Source: UBA6168 sp041741095 (lineage in GTDB: Bacteria > Bacteroidota > Bacteroidia > Chitinophagales > Saprospiraceae). From it: a stretch of DNA of 64,000 nt. A program made the position numbers and the translations under genes. The DNA lies in the NCBI GenBank assembly GCA_041741095.1, contig JBGSKQ010000111.1, positions 62,001-126,000 on the forward strand, read 5' to 3'. Shown piece after piece: positions 1 to 7,647 of this stretch. Under the pieces are notes generated by a model. It had not been told where the DNA came from, did not search any database, and worked only from the letters and a program-made list of their open reading frames with translations. How positions within the stretch are numbered: position 1 is the first letter of the stretch; each line of letters starts with the position of its first letter.

Positions 1-139
1 ATTGTTTTTTAGGTATAAAAAGTTGCAAAAAGTTTCACATATAAGGGAGAAGACATATTTTAGCCGCTTGAAATATTGGTAACCGTAGGCAAGCCCCCTG
101 CTGTTGCCAATGCCACACTATTCAACAAGTCATTACTCT

Positions 140-835
140 ATGAACACACAGGTACAACAAGGACGACGGTACGTCTTCATTGACTTTGAAAACCTACTTC
201 AGGTCAAGTTTAAAAAACTGGAGAAAGTAGCTACCAGGATTTTTGTTTTTGTGGATGCCAAAGAAGATTCCTTGCCGCTCCAGCTTGCCCGCCAGATGCA
301 GCCTTTTGGCAAAAACCTCCGTTGGATAGTGGTCAGCAACTCCCCAAATGGCAAGCTCAACTACCATATTGCCTTCATCATGGGCAAGCTCCACCAAAAA
401 CTCGACATGGACGTGGAGTTCGCCGTCGTCTCCCACGAAACTGATTTCGATCCACTCATCAGTTTCATCAACCAAACTGGCCGTAGCTGCTTGCGGGTAA
501 AACGCAAAAAAGAAGACTCCACTGTTTTCCACGATGAAAGCGCCGACATCCATGATTACCATGAATCTGACAGCAACCCGCTCGGCCCATTTTCAGGCGA
601 TGGTGACATGGGCGTGCTGGTGGAAGACGAAATCATCGCCCGTACCGCCGAAGAAACCGTCAAGCGTCTCATCCGCTCCGGCAACCGCCCGCAAGACGTG
701 GCAACTCTCAAAAATTATATACTTTTGCACAGCCAGGAGCTCTCCCTGCACGGTAACGTGGATCGCATCATCCAAAAGATGAAAGAGACCAACGATATCG
801 AAATCCGCAAAGGGGAAGTGACCTATAATTTTTGA
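140..835 (+). CDS. PIN-like (NYN/LabA-type) domain protein
   Basis: About 231 aa from the ATG at 140; an in-frame ATG at 104 would add 12 poorly conserved-looking residues. The first half looks like a PIN/NYN-type fold: a strand ending in FIDFENL with a conserved Asp, a central stretch ending in SHETDFDPL, and then a strand before CLRVKRK. This matches the PIN-like domain proteins often called NYN or LabA-like, which are metal-dependent RNases or nucleic-acid-binding proteins. The C-terminal third (ARTAEETVKRLIRSG onward) is helical and may be a small winged-helix-like module. It lies directly upstream of frr, separated by a hairpin. The fold assignment is reasonable, but the substrate is unknown. 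Confidence 0.6.
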   Translation: MNTQVQQGRRYVFIDFENLLQVKFKKLEKVATRIFVFVDAKEDSLPLQLARQMQPFGKNLRWIVVSNSPNGKLNYHIAFIMGKLHQKLDMDVEFAVVSHETDFDPLISFINQTGRSCLRVKRKKEDSTVFHDESADIHDYHESDSNPLGPFSGDGDMGVLVEDEIIARTAEETVKRLIRSGNRPQDVATLKNYILLHSQELSLHGNVDRIIQKMKETNDIEIRKGEVTYNF

Positions 836-839
836 AACT

Positions 840-884
840 GCTGGTTGTTCTGGTAAAAACAACCAGCTATGAACAACCAACTAT
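840..884 (+). repeat. hairpin plus direct word repeat ahead of frr
   Basis: A perfect 10-bp inverted repeat pairs 840-849 (GCTGGTTGTT) with 858-867 (AACAACCAGC) around an 8-nt loop. The right arm is then repeated as AACAACCAGCTAT at 858-870 and AACAACCAACTAT at 872-884, ending 8 nt before the frr start. It may be an attenuator or terminator of the upstream gene. It has the word-array design seen at other gene borders in this window. Confidence 0.6.
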
Positions 885-892
885 CAGGAACT

Positions 893-1459
893 ATGCAAGC
901 AGAAGAGATCAACGCTATGATGCAGGCAACGGAAAGCTCCATGAAAGACGCCGTTGACCACCTCCAATACGAACTCAGCAAAGTAAGGACCGGCAAAGCA
1001 TCGCCCGCCATGTTGAACGACCTCGCCGTCAGCTACTATGGCAATATGACGCCGCTCAACCAAGTGGCCAGCATTTCCACTGCCGACGCCCGCACCATCG
1101 TCATCCAGCCTTGGGAAAAAAACATGCTTGGCCCCATCGAAAAATCCATCTTCGAGGCAAACCTTGGCGTGACGCCCATGAACGATGGCGAAGTGGTGCG
1201 TCTCTCCATCCCCCCGCTCACCGAAGAGCGCCGCAGGGACTTGGCCAAGCAGGCAAAACATTTCGGCGAAGAGGCCAAGATCAGCCTACGCAGCACCCGC
1301 CACAAGGCTTTGGACACCATTAAAAAAGCAGTGAAAGATGGATACCCGGAAGATTCCGGCAAACGCAAAGAACAAGAAGTGGACGACATGATAAAGGATT
1401 ACACCAAACGGATTGACCACGCCGTAGAAGCCAAGGAAAAAGACATTATGACCGTTTGA
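893..1459 (+). CDS. frr: ribosome recycling factor
   Basis: 188 aa, the normal RRF length, with the start set at the ATG at 893 (MQAEEINAMMQ); the ATG at 869 would add eight residues encoded by the repeat. RRF acts in the cytoplasm with EF-G to split post-termination ribosomes. Typical segments are visible: the N-terminal helix with LSKVRTGKASPAML, the hinge region with IQPWEKNML, the conserved PPLTEERRRDL turn, and the long basic C-terminal helix with DTIKKAVKDG. It is followed by a strong terminator, so transcription probably ends here. Identification is secure. Confidence 0.97.
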   Translation: MQAEEINAMMQATESSMKDAVDHLQYELSKVRTGKASPAMLNDLAVSYYGNMTPLNQVASISTADARTIVIQPWEKNMLGPIEKSIFEANLGVTPMNDGEVVRLSIPPLTEERRRDLAKQAKHFGEEAKISLRSTRHKALDTIKKAVKDGYPEDSGKRKEQEVDDMIKDYTKRIDHAVEAKEKDIMTV

Positions 1460-1471
1460 TGTTTTTGTTTG

Positions 1472-1525
1472 GATAAAATGAAAAAGCCTTTCATGTACGC
1501 CATCGAAAGGCTTTTTCATTTTATC
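1472..1525 (+). terminator. intrinsic terminator after frr
   Basis: A perfect 21-bp inverted repeat pairs 1472-1492 with 1505-1525 around a 12-nt loop. The centre of the stem is GAAAGGCTTTTTC, so a GC core followed by a T-rich right arm forms. It starts 13 nt after the frr stop and ends well before the next gene. Confidence 0.85.
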
Positions 1526-1592
1526 ATAGTAAAAAGTAATTTTCTATCTTGCCGCCGCACTGGAAACACTACAAAACAAACATTCCTGCCAC

Positions 1593-2378
1593 ATGAAAAA
1601 TCAACTTTTCGCATTATGCTGCCTGGCATTTTTTGCCATTTCCTGCCAATCCGGCCAAACGGATCAGCAACAATCCACCACCGAAGAAACGCCGCCACCT
1701 GCTACTGAAACGGCCAATACCTTGACCGAAGAAGAAAAAGCTGCCGGGTGGAAACTCCTATTCGATGGCCAGTCCACCGACCAATGGCGGACCTACGGGA
1801 AGGACGCTTTTCCGTCCGCTGGCTGGGCAGTTGAAAATGGCGACCTCGTCGTCCAAAAAGCGCCCAACCCAAGGCCCGAAGGCTACGGCGGCGATATCAT
1901 CACGAAAGAGTCCTTTGGCAATTTTGAGCTGAAACTGGACTTCATGATTTCCGATACCTCCAACAGCGGCATTTTGTATTTGGTAAAAGAAGAAAAGGAC
2001 GTGCCCATTTGGAACAACGCCCCTGAGTACCAAATACTTGACAACGCCACTTGGGAAAAAATGGGCGTCGTAGAAGACATGGCGACCCACCGCACCTGCG
2101 ACAACTACGACCTGCAAGCCGCCCCATCCGACTATATGAAACCCAAAGCGGAATGGAACACGGCTACCCTGATTGTCAACAACGGCCACGTAGAACATTG
2201 GCTGAACGGCAACAAATGCGTGGAATATCAACTCGGCTCGCCTGAATGGGAAGCAATGGTCAAGAAGTCAAAATTTAAAGACTACCCAGGCTATGGCCGC
2301 ACCAAACAAGGCCCCATCGGCCTGCAAGATCACGACCACGAGGTTAGGTTCAGAAATATTAAGATCAAGTCTTTGTGA
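1593..2378 (+). CDS. DUF1080 (3-keto-disaccharide hydrolase type) lipoprotein
   Basis: 261 aa with a lipoprotein signal peptide: MKNQLF, a hydrophobic core, and a lipobox AISC with Cys18. After a Thr/Glu-rich linker (about 20-45) comes one DUF1080/PF06439 domain, a concanavalin-like jelly roll. Its landmarks are WKLLFDGQSTDQWRTYG, FELKLDFMISDTSNSGILY, an APEYQILDN segment, and the closing GPIGLQDHDHEVRFRNIKIK. Members of this family include 3-keto-glycoside hydrolases and many uncharacterised secreted glycan-binding or hydrolysing proteins. The next gene is a Gfo/Idh/MocA oxidoreductase, a common companion of DUF1080 genes, so a shared sugar pathway is inferred. It is probably anchored in the periplasm or on the cell surface. 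Confidence 0.85.
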   Translation: MKNQLFALCCLAFFAISCQSGQTDQQQSTTEETPPPATETANTLTEEEKAAGWKLLFDGQSTDQWRTYGKDAFPSAGWAVENGDLVVQKAPNPRPEGYGGDIITKESFGNFELKLDFMISDTSNSGILYLVKEEKDVPIWNNAPEYQILDNATWEKMGVVEDMATHRTCDNYDLQAAPSDYMKPKAEWNTATLIVNNGHVEHWLNGNKCVEYQLGSPEWEAMVKKSKFKDYPGYGRTKQGPIGLQDHDHEVRFRNIKIKSL

Positions 2379-2384
2379 TTAGTA

Positions 2385-2427
2385 ACTGGTGATTGGTGAC
2401 TGGACCGCCCAGTCACCAATCACCAGT
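2385..2427. repeat. tandem-word hairpin (TGATTGG/TGACTGG type)
   Basis: A perfect 19-bp inverted repeat pairs 2385-2403 with 2409-2427 around a 5-nt loop. Each arm is itself built from related heptamers (ACTGGTGATTGGTGACTGG). More copies of the word (TTACCAATCACCAA) continue up to 3 nt before the next start codon at 2451. Confidence 0.8.
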
Positions 2428-2450
2428 CACTTATTACCAATCACCAACTT

Positions 2451-3602
2451 ATGAAAAGAAAAATACGCATGGGCATGGTAGGTGGTGGCCGGGGCGCTTT
2501 TATCGGCGCGGTACACCGCATGGCCGCAGCGCTCGATGGCGAAATCGAACTGGTATGTGGCGCATTTAGCTCAGATCCAGAAAAATCACGCCTTTCGGGA
2601 GAGGATCTGTGCCTGCCGAAAAATCGGTCGTACGGTAGCTATCAAGAAATGATCACCAAGGAAAAAAGGCTGCCCGAAAACGAGCGCATGGACTTCGTGT
2701 CCATCGTGACGCCCAACCACGTCCACTTTGGCCCGGCCCGCATGGCCTTGCAGAACGGCTTTCATGTTGTTTGTGATAAACCGCTGTGTTTCAACATGAA
2801 AGAGGCATTGTTCCTGGAAACACTGGTGAAACAGAGCGGCCTTCTCTTTGCCCTGACGCACAACTACACGGGTTATCCGATGGTGAAACAAGCCCGTGCA
2901 ATGGTGCGAAACGGCGACATCGGCGACATCCGCAAAATCGTGGTGGAGTACCCGCAAGGCTGGCTCACTACCAAAGTGGAGGATACGGGCAGCAAGCAAG
3001 CTGGCTGGCGCACCGATCCCAAGCAATCGGGCATCGCCGGGGCAATGGGCGACATCGGCACCCATGCCGAAAACCTTGCTAAATACATATCCGGCTTGAA
3101 AATAACCGAACTCTGTGCCGACATCAGCACTTTCGTGGAAGGCCGCCTGCTCGACGACGACGGCAATGTGCTGCTCCATTTTGAAAATGGTGCAAAGGGC
3201 ATCCTCCACGCCAGCCAGATTTCGGCAGGCGAAGAAAACAACCTGAACATCCGCATCTATGGCACCAAGGCAGGCTTGCAATGGTTTCAAATGGAGCCCA
3301 ACAGTCTCTATGTCAAGTGGTTGAACAAACCAATGGAGGTTCTCCGCACAGGCACGGGCGGGCTTTACGAAGAGGCCGTTGCCCATACCCGCATACCTGC
3401 CGGCCACCCAGAGGGCTACCTCGAGGCCTTCGCCAATATTTACCGCAACTTCGCCATTTGCCTGCGGGCCAGGCTGGAGGGCAAGGAAGTCCCCGCCGTT
3501 TACAACGACTTTCCCACTGTACACGACGGTGTGCGAGGCATGAAGTTTATTGAAAAAGTAATCGCCAGCGGCAAGAGCAAGAAGAAGTGGGTGGAGGTGT
3601 GA
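2451..3602 (+). CDS. Gfo/Idh/MocA family oxidoreductase
   Basis: 383 aa. The N-terminal Rossmann fold has a glycine-rich loop at about residues 8-15 (GMVGGGRG), SIVTPNH at about 84-90 and the CDKPLC version of the family EKP motif at 108-113. The C-terminal half is the alpha/beta domain with the GAMGDIGTHAENL segment that carries the catalytic-region Asp and His. These are NAD(P)-dependent dehydrogenases of sugars, inositols or bile pigments. There is no Tat signal, so it is probably cytoplasmic. It follows the DUF1080 lipoprotein, which suggests joint action on an oxidised sugar. The substrate cannot be read from sequence. Confidence 0.9.
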   Translation: MKRKIRMGMVGGGRGAFIGAVHRMAAALDGEIELVCGAFSSDPEKSRLSGEDLCLPKNRSYGSYQEMITKEKRLPENERMDFVSIVTPNHVHFGPARMALQNGFHVVCDKPLCFNMKEALFLETLVKQSGLLFALTHNYTGYPMVKQARAMVRNGDIGDIRKIVVEYPQGWLTTKVEDTGSKQAGWRTDPKQSGIAGAMGDIGTHAENLAKYISGLKITELCADISTFVEGRLLDDDGNVLLHFENGAKGILHASQISAGEENNLNIRIYGTKAGLQWFQMEPNSLYVKWLNKPMEVLRTGTGGLYEEAVAHTRIPAGHPEGYLEAFANIYRNFAICLRARLEGKEVPAVYNDFPTVHDGVRGMKFIEKVIASGKSKKKWVEV

Positions 3603-3683
3603 TGGTTTCATTGCTTCATTGTTTCATTGACTTTGAGACCATGAAACAATGCGACCATGAAACAATGAGACCATGAAACAATG
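3602..3683. repeat. tandem-word array (CCATGAAACAATG type) running into the ridA start
   Basis: Three copies of the 15-mer GACCATGAAACAATG lie at 3637-3651, 3653-3667 and 3669-3683, a 16-nt period. The reverse-complement words (CATTG, TTTCATTG) stand at 3602-3629, so the whole can fold as a hairpin. The last ATG of the third copy (3681-3683) is the start codon of the next gene. Confidence 0.85.
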
Positions 3684-4103
3684 AGCAAATCTGAAAAAAT
3701 AGACGCAATAACCGCCCCCAAGCCCGTCGGGCTGTACCCCCATGCCCGGCGGGTGGGCAACCTGCTGTTCCTTTCCGGCATCGGCCCCCGTGATCCTGAA
3801 ACGGATGGGGTGCCAGGGCTGAAACGCAGTGCCACCGGCAATTTTATTGAATTCGACTTCGAGGCGCAGTGCCATTCTGTTTTTAAAAATGTAAAAAGCG
3901 TCCTGGAAGCCTGCGGCGCCACTTGGGATTCGCTGGTGGACGTGACCGTTTTCCTCACCAACATGGAGCGGGATTTTCATACCTACAACCGCATTTACGC
4001 CGAGTATTTCAAAGACAACCAACCTTGCCGTACAACTGTGGGCATTGATTCGCTGCCTACGCCCATCGCCATTGAGTTGAAGTGCATTGCTGTGGTGGAA
4101 TAA
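3681..4103 (+). CDS. RidA/YjgF/UK114 family protein
   Basis: 140 aa. It shows the RidA trimer fold landmarks: LLFLSGIGPRD early, SVLEACGATWDSLVDVTVFLTNM in the middle, and PCRTTVGIDSLP with its conserved Arg, followed by AIELKCIAVVE. Canonical RidA hydrolyses reactive 2-aminoacrylate and other enamines or imines. The PHARRVGNLLFLSG version is also reminiscent of 2-aminomuconate deaminases of kynurenine degradation, but no kynurenine genes are nearby. The start lies inside a repeat copy: the only other ATG just upstream, at 3673, hits a stop after three codons. Confidence 0.88.
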   Translation: MSKSEKIDAITAPKPVGLYPHARRVGNLLFLSGIGPRDPETDGVPGLKRSATGNFIEFDFEAQCHSVFKNVKSVLEACGATWDSLVDVTVFLTNMERDFHTYNRIYAEYFKDNQPCRTTVGIDSLPTPIAIELKCIAVVE

Positions 4104-4114
4104 TGCCACTTTCT

Positions 4115-4122
4115 TATCTTTG
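4115..4122 (+). promoter_or_regulatory. -7 box of ruvX
   Basis: TATCTTTG matches the Bacteroidota TAnnTTTG element and ends only 6 nt before the ATG at 4129. If it is used, the ruvX transcript is nearly leaderless. Confidence 0.5.
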
Positions 4123-4128
4123 CGCCCC

Positions 4129-4548
4129 ATGTCCAGGATCCTCGCCATAGACTACGGCACGAAGCGCATCGGCATCGCCGTGACCGACCCACTGCAAATC
4201 ATTGCATCGGGCCTTACAACCGTAGCAACTGGTGAGTTGTTTGACTTCCTGGCCAAATACTTCCAGGAAGAGGAAGTGGAAAAAATAGTGGTCGGCGAGC
4301 CGCTCTATCCAGATGGGAACCCGGCACAAATCGCCCATCTCGTCGTGGGATTTGTCAGAAAATTAAAAAAGGAATTCCCTGATAAAGAAGTGGTTATGCA
4401 AGATGAGCGTTTTACTTCCGAAAACGCCAAGCAGATTCTGCTGCAAAGCGGCATTGGCCAGAAAAAGCGCAGGGACAAATCGCTGGTGGACAAGATCAGC
4501 GCAGCCCTCATTCTGGAAGATTACATGAAAAGCATTGGAAAATTTTAA
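4129..4548 (+). CDS. ruvX: Holliday junction resolvase-like protein RuvX/YqgF
   Basis: 139 aa from the ATG at 4129; the longer frame from 4087 overlaps ridA and lacks family similarity. The RNase H-like fold begins with ILAIDYGTKRIGIAVTD, which carries the first catalytic Asp. VVGEPLYPDGNP follows, then QDERFTSENAKQIL with the acidic pair, and DKISAALILEDYM at the end. In E. coli YqgF acts on the 5' end of pre-16S rRNA, and a Holliday-junction role is also proposed. It sits 7 nt upstream of def, so the two are probably co-transcribed. Confidence 0.92.
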   Translation: MSRILAIDYGTKRIGIAVTDPLQIIASGLTTVATGELFDFLAKYFQEEEVEKIVVGEPLYPDGNPAQIAHLVVGFVRKLKKEFPDKEVVMQDERFTSENAKQILLQSGIGQKKRRDKSLVDKISAALILEDYMKSIGKF

Positions 4549-4555
4549 ATAGAAA

Positions 4556-5143
4556 ATGATACTACCCATTTATGCATACGGCCAGCCTGTTTTGAAAAAG
4601 GTGGCCGAAGACATTAGGCCAGATTATCCCGGCCTGAAAGAGTTGATCGAAAACATGTTCGAAACCATGTACCAAGCTGAGGGCGTGGGTATTGCCGCCC
4701 CACAAGTGGGCCTGCCGATACGCCTTTTCGTGATTGACACCCACCCACGGGATGACGAAGAGAAAAAGGAGGAGAAAGAGGAGAAGGAACCAAAGGAGCC
4801 GCCCATTAAAAAAGTGTTCATCAATGCCCATATTGTGGAAGAAACAGGCGAGGAGTGGTCGTTTGAGGAGGGCTGCCTGAGCATCCCCGATATCAGGGGC
4901 GATGTGGACAGGCCCAGGTTTGTCCGGCTCAAATATTTGGATGAAAACTTCCAGCCGCACGAGGAATATTTTACCGGCGTCACGGCCCGGGTGGTGCAGC
5001 ACGAGTACGACCACATAGAAGGCGTTCTTTTTACCGAAAAGCTGAAGCCCATCAAAAAGCAGCTTATCAAGCGCAAGCTGGAGAAAATCAAAAAAGGCGA
5101 AATCAAAGCAGATTACCGCTTGAAGTTTGCCCAAAAGCGATGA
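4556..5143 (+). CDS. def: peptide deformylase
   Basis: 195 aa with all three deformylase motifs: GVGIAAPQ at 43-50, EGCLS at 105-109 and QHEYDH at 148-153. The Cys and two His bind the catalytic metal and the Glu is the general base. The enzyme removes the N-formyl group from nascent proteins. An unusual run of Glu, Lys and Pro at about 66-85 (EEKKEEKEEKEPKEPP) is inserted between the first and second motifs, in a surface loop of the family fold. It lies 7 nt after ruvX. Confidence 0.96.
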   Translation: MILPIYAYGQPVLKKVAEDIRPDYPGLKELIENMFETMYQAEGVGIAAPQVGLPIRLFVIDTHPRDDEEKKEEKEEKEPKEPPIKKVFINAHIVEETGEEWSFEEGCLSIPDIRGDVDRPRFVRLKYLDENFQPHEEYFTGVTARVVQHEYDHIEGVLFTEKLKPIKKQLIKRKLEKIKKGEIKADYRLKFAQKR

Positions 5144-5153
5144 ACTGGCGAGC

Positions 5154-5219
5154 ATTGTTTCATTGTCTCATTGTTCTACTGACAATGAAACCATGAAGCC
5201 ATGAAACAATGAAACCATG
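5154..5219. repeat. tandem-word array (ATGAAACC/CATTGTTTCATTG) running into the GSCFA start
   Basis: The left part has CATTGTTTCATTGTCTCATTGTT (5153-5175) and the right part AATGAAACC, ATGAAGCC and ATGAAACAATGAAACC (5184-5216). The arms pair imperfectly. The vocabulary is nearly the same as at 3602-3683, and the final word supplies the start codon at 5217. Confidence 0.75.
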
Positions 5220-6206
5220 ATCCCTTTCCGTACCATCCTGCCGCCGCTACAAAGCGGTCTCCGTTTTTCGCACGCTGACCAGATATTGTGCATCGGTTCC
5301 TGTTTTGCGGAGCATATAGGTGGGCGCTTGGAGCGCTGGAAATTCCCCACCTTGGCCAATCCTTTTGGCATTGTTTACAATCCTGTTTCCCTTGCGAAAT
5401 CCTTGGATTTTTTGTTGTCAGGAAAGGTTTTTTCCGAATCAGATCTATTTGAAAATGCTGGCCTGTGGCACAGTTTCGCCCACCACGGCAGTTTTTCCCA
5501 ACCTGATAAATCGGCGGCACTCGAACAGATAAACCGCTCATTGTCAGATGCCAATCGTTTTTTATTGGAAACCAACCGGCTCGTCGTCACCCTCGGTACG
5601 GCGAATGTTTTTGTATTCAAAAAAACAGGGGAAATCGTCGCAAACTGCCACAAAGTGCCAGGGCAGGATTTCGAGCGGAGGCGTCTTTCGGTGGGTGAGA
5701 TTGTTGAAACACTTTCTGCTGTTTTTGAAAAATTAAAAGCCAACTTAACTGATCTCGAAATTGTGGCCACCGTCAGCCCGGTGCGGCACCTGCGGGATGG
5801 CTTGGTGGAAAACCAGCGGAGCAAGGCCACACTTGTTTTGGCCTTGGAACAAATCTGCCAGCATTGCGATTTTGCCCACTATTTCCCTGCCTACGAACTG
5901 CTGCTCGACGACCTGCGGGATTACCGATTTTACGAAAACGATCTATCGCACCCCAACCAGTTGGCTTTGGACTACATCTGGCAGTTTTTTACCGATAGCT
6001 ATTTTGATGAAAAAACAAAAGCGATCTGCCAGCGCATCGAGCAAACCGTGATTGCCTCCGAACACCGCCCTTTCCATCCACAATCCGCTGAACATCAGTC
6101 GTTTTTGAAAACACAATTGAAAAAAATCGGGGCTATGAAACAGGAATTTCCTTGGCTGGATTTTGAAATTGAAAAAGCCGTTTTCCAACAGCAATTGGTG
6201 GCCTGA
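5217..6206 (+). CDS. GSCFA domain-containing protein
   Basis: 329 aa. The defining GSCFA motif (IGSCFAEHIG) is at about residues 26-35, followed by NPFGIVYNP near 50. The SGNH-like catalytic pattern continues with the later LSHPNQLALDYIW block, where Asp/His would be expected in this esterase-like family (PF08885). The family is common in Bacteroidota and its substrate is unknown. There is no signal peptide. It is separated from def by a word array and followed by an ECF sigma factor gene. Confidence 0.88.
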   Translation: MIPFRTILPPLQSGLRFSHADQILCIGSCFAEHIGGRLERWKFPTLANPFGIVYNPVSLAKSLDFLLSGKVFSESDLFENAGLWHSFAHHGSFSQPDKSAALEQINRSLSDANRFLLETNRLVVTLGTANVFVFKKTGEIVANCHKVPGQDFERRRLSVGEIVETLSAVFEKLKANLTDLEIVATVSPVRHLRDGLVENQRSKATLVLALEQICQHCDFAHYFPAYELLLDDLRDYRFYENDLSHPNQLALDYIWQFFTDSYFDEKTKAICQRIEQTVIASEHRPFHPQSAEHQSFLKTQLKKIGAMKQEFPWLDFEIEKAVFQQQLVA

Positions 6207-6344
6207 CAGTTTTCACCAAAAGAAAAAAATAAAAAAAATCGCCCGCCTGGAAACTTTTCACCGCCCGCCCCCTGTTACCCCCTTCACGTGTGTCTTGCAA
6301 ACAGTAGGAGAAAGGACAATTTATCAACTGAAAACGAGAGAATT

Positions 6345-6926
6345 ATGATACTGACAGCCAACAAAACCTCGCAGTTCGAGCGGATTTTCGATGTGGAGTT
6401 CATGCCACATGCGGATGCGCTGTACAATTTCTCCTACCACCTGACGGGCAACGAGGAAGATGCCAACGATCTTTTCCAGGAAACCCTGATGAAGGCATGG
6501 CGCTTCATTGATCGGTACGAGGAAGGCACCAACGCCAAGGCTTGGTTGTTTACCATTGCCAAAAACGCCTTCATCAACGAGTACCGCCGGAAGGTGAAAA
6601 CGCCCAACCGGGTGGAGTTGCAGGACTATGTGACCCATCAGGACCGGGAAGATACCCCCCTGACCGGCAGCCTCGACATGCGGGAAGATATGTTCCAGTA
6701 CCTGATCGGCGACGAGGTGACCAGGGCTATCAACCAACTGGCGGTGGACTTCCGAACGGTAATTCTTTTGTCAGACATCGAGGATTTTACCTACGAGGAA
6801 ATCGCCAAGATTCTCGATGTGCCCATCGGCACCGTGCGCTCAAGGCTGCACCGGGCACGCAACGAATTGAAAAAGAAACTGAAAGAATACGCTGAAAACC
6901 TCGGCTACGAGGATAAGCGGAAATAA
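6345..6926 (+). CDS. ECF-type RNA polymerase sigma factor
   Basis: 193 aa from the ATG at 6345; the ORF could run up to 6288 but that segment is low complexity. Region 2 is seen in ALYNFSYHLTGNEEDANDLFQETLMKAWRF and AWLFTIAKNAFINEYRR. Region 4 is seen in VILLSDIEDFTYEEIAKILDVPIGTVRSRLHRAR, a helix-turn-helix that contacts the -33 element. A small probable anti-sigma gene follows about 290 nt downstream, and the convergent gldN-gldM pair lies beyond that. A link to T9SS regulation is possible but not shown by the sequence. Confidence 0.93.
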   Translation: MILTANKTSQFERIFDVEFMPHADALYNFSYHLTGNEEDANDLFQETLMKAWRFIDRYEEGTNAKAWLFTIAKNAFINEYRRKVKTPNRVELQDYVTHQDREDTPLTGSLDMREDMFQYLIGDEVTRAINQLAVDFRTVILLSDIEDFTYEEIAKILDVPIGTVRSRLHRARNELKKKLKEYAENLGYEDKRK

Positions 6927-6930
6927 TATG

Positions 6931-6999
6931 ATGGTTGGATGGCTAGATGGTTGAATGGTTTTTTAGAATAACCATTTAGCCATGAAGCTATCCAGCCAT
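6931..6999 (+). terminator. long imperfect hairpin after the sigma factor
   Basis: Two 30-nt arms, 6931-6960 and 6970-6999, enclose a 9-nt loop and are built from ATGGTTG/ATGGCTAG-type words. The mismatches are mostly G-T, so they can pair in RNA. A T-run follows at 6999-7005. It is a probable terminator with the word-array design. The rest of 7006-7216 shows nothing clear. Confidence 0.7.
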
Positions 7000-7216
7000 T
7001 TTTTTGAAAACTATTTTTGAACCTAACCTGCTCCTTTGGCATTTTGCCGGGCAAAAAAATTCAAAGCCATGTTTTTCCTGACCAACACCAATCAGTATGC
7101 TGCCTCCACCCAAGCTGTCAACCTTTCAGCAGGGTGCTTCGGCGGCCATACCACCTGGTGTTGTAGCGGCTTGCCCTGTGCAGAATCCGGCGGAGTGGTT
7201 GCAAATGTGACGAGCG

Positions 7217-7471
7217 ATGAAAAATTTTCAAACCGGCCAGGATTTTATCCAACGGATGAACCTGCTTCTTGACAACGAACTCACTCCCGACGTGGAAAGA
7301 GAAATGCTGGAAGAAATAAAAACCAATCCCACATATCGTGAAATGTTGAGCCAGGAACAAAGTTTCCGAGAATTTATCCGCAGCCGCATCCAGAGAAGGA
7401 AAGTATCGCCATCCCTCGTCCAATCCATTAAGGAAAAAATCCACTCCACTTCCAACGGGCGAAGTATCTGA
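7217..7471 (+). CDS. small probable anti-sigma factor
   Basis: 84 aa, soluble and charged. The segment FIQRMNLLLDNELTPDVEREMLEEIKTNPTYREML resembles the N-terminal anti-sigma helical domain (like the ZAS fold) but lacks the zinc-binding His-x3-Cys-x2-Cys residues. In Bacteroidota such short proteins commonly follow ECF sigma genes, which fits the position here. There is no membrane segment, so it would act in the cytosol. Function is inferred from context and weak pattern only. Confidence 0.5.
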   Translation: MKNFQTGQDFIQRMNLLLDNELTPDVEREMLEEIKTNPTYREMLSQEQSFREFIRSRIQRRKVSPSLVQSIKEKIHSTSNGRSI

Positions 7472-7510
7472 TTCCCTAACTATTTGATTTGCAAGATTTT
7501 TTGCGTTGAA

Positions 7511-7529
7511 CGCCAATGCCTTATTGGCG
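7511..7529. terminator. hairpin between the anti-sigma gene and gldN
   Basis: The 7-bp arms CGCCAAT (7511-7517) and ATTGGCG (7523-7529) have a 5-nt loop. It sits in the 176-nt gap between two convergent genes. The T-rich flank is weak. Confidence 0.4.
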
Positions 7530-7647
7530 TAATGGCTATGTATTTTCACTTTCGAAAAATTGGATTTGAGGGGGTATCGAAAATCGGTTGATATGGCCTG
7601 ATTTTACCAAATCACACCCCTCAAACTCCTCCAACATATTAAACCCC

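Noticed and set aside
1469..1708. 79-aa frame after frr
   Set aside because: It spans the 21-bp terminator stem and overlaps the DUF1080 gene in another frame.
3637..3683. CRISPR-like regular spacing
   Set aside because: The units are 15 nt with 1-nt gaps and no unique spacers, so this is a tandem word array, not a CRISPR.
7036..7272. 78-aa frame before the anti-sigma gene
   Set aside because: Overlaps the small gene at 7217 in another frame, and is Cys/Thr-rich without a recognisable pattern.
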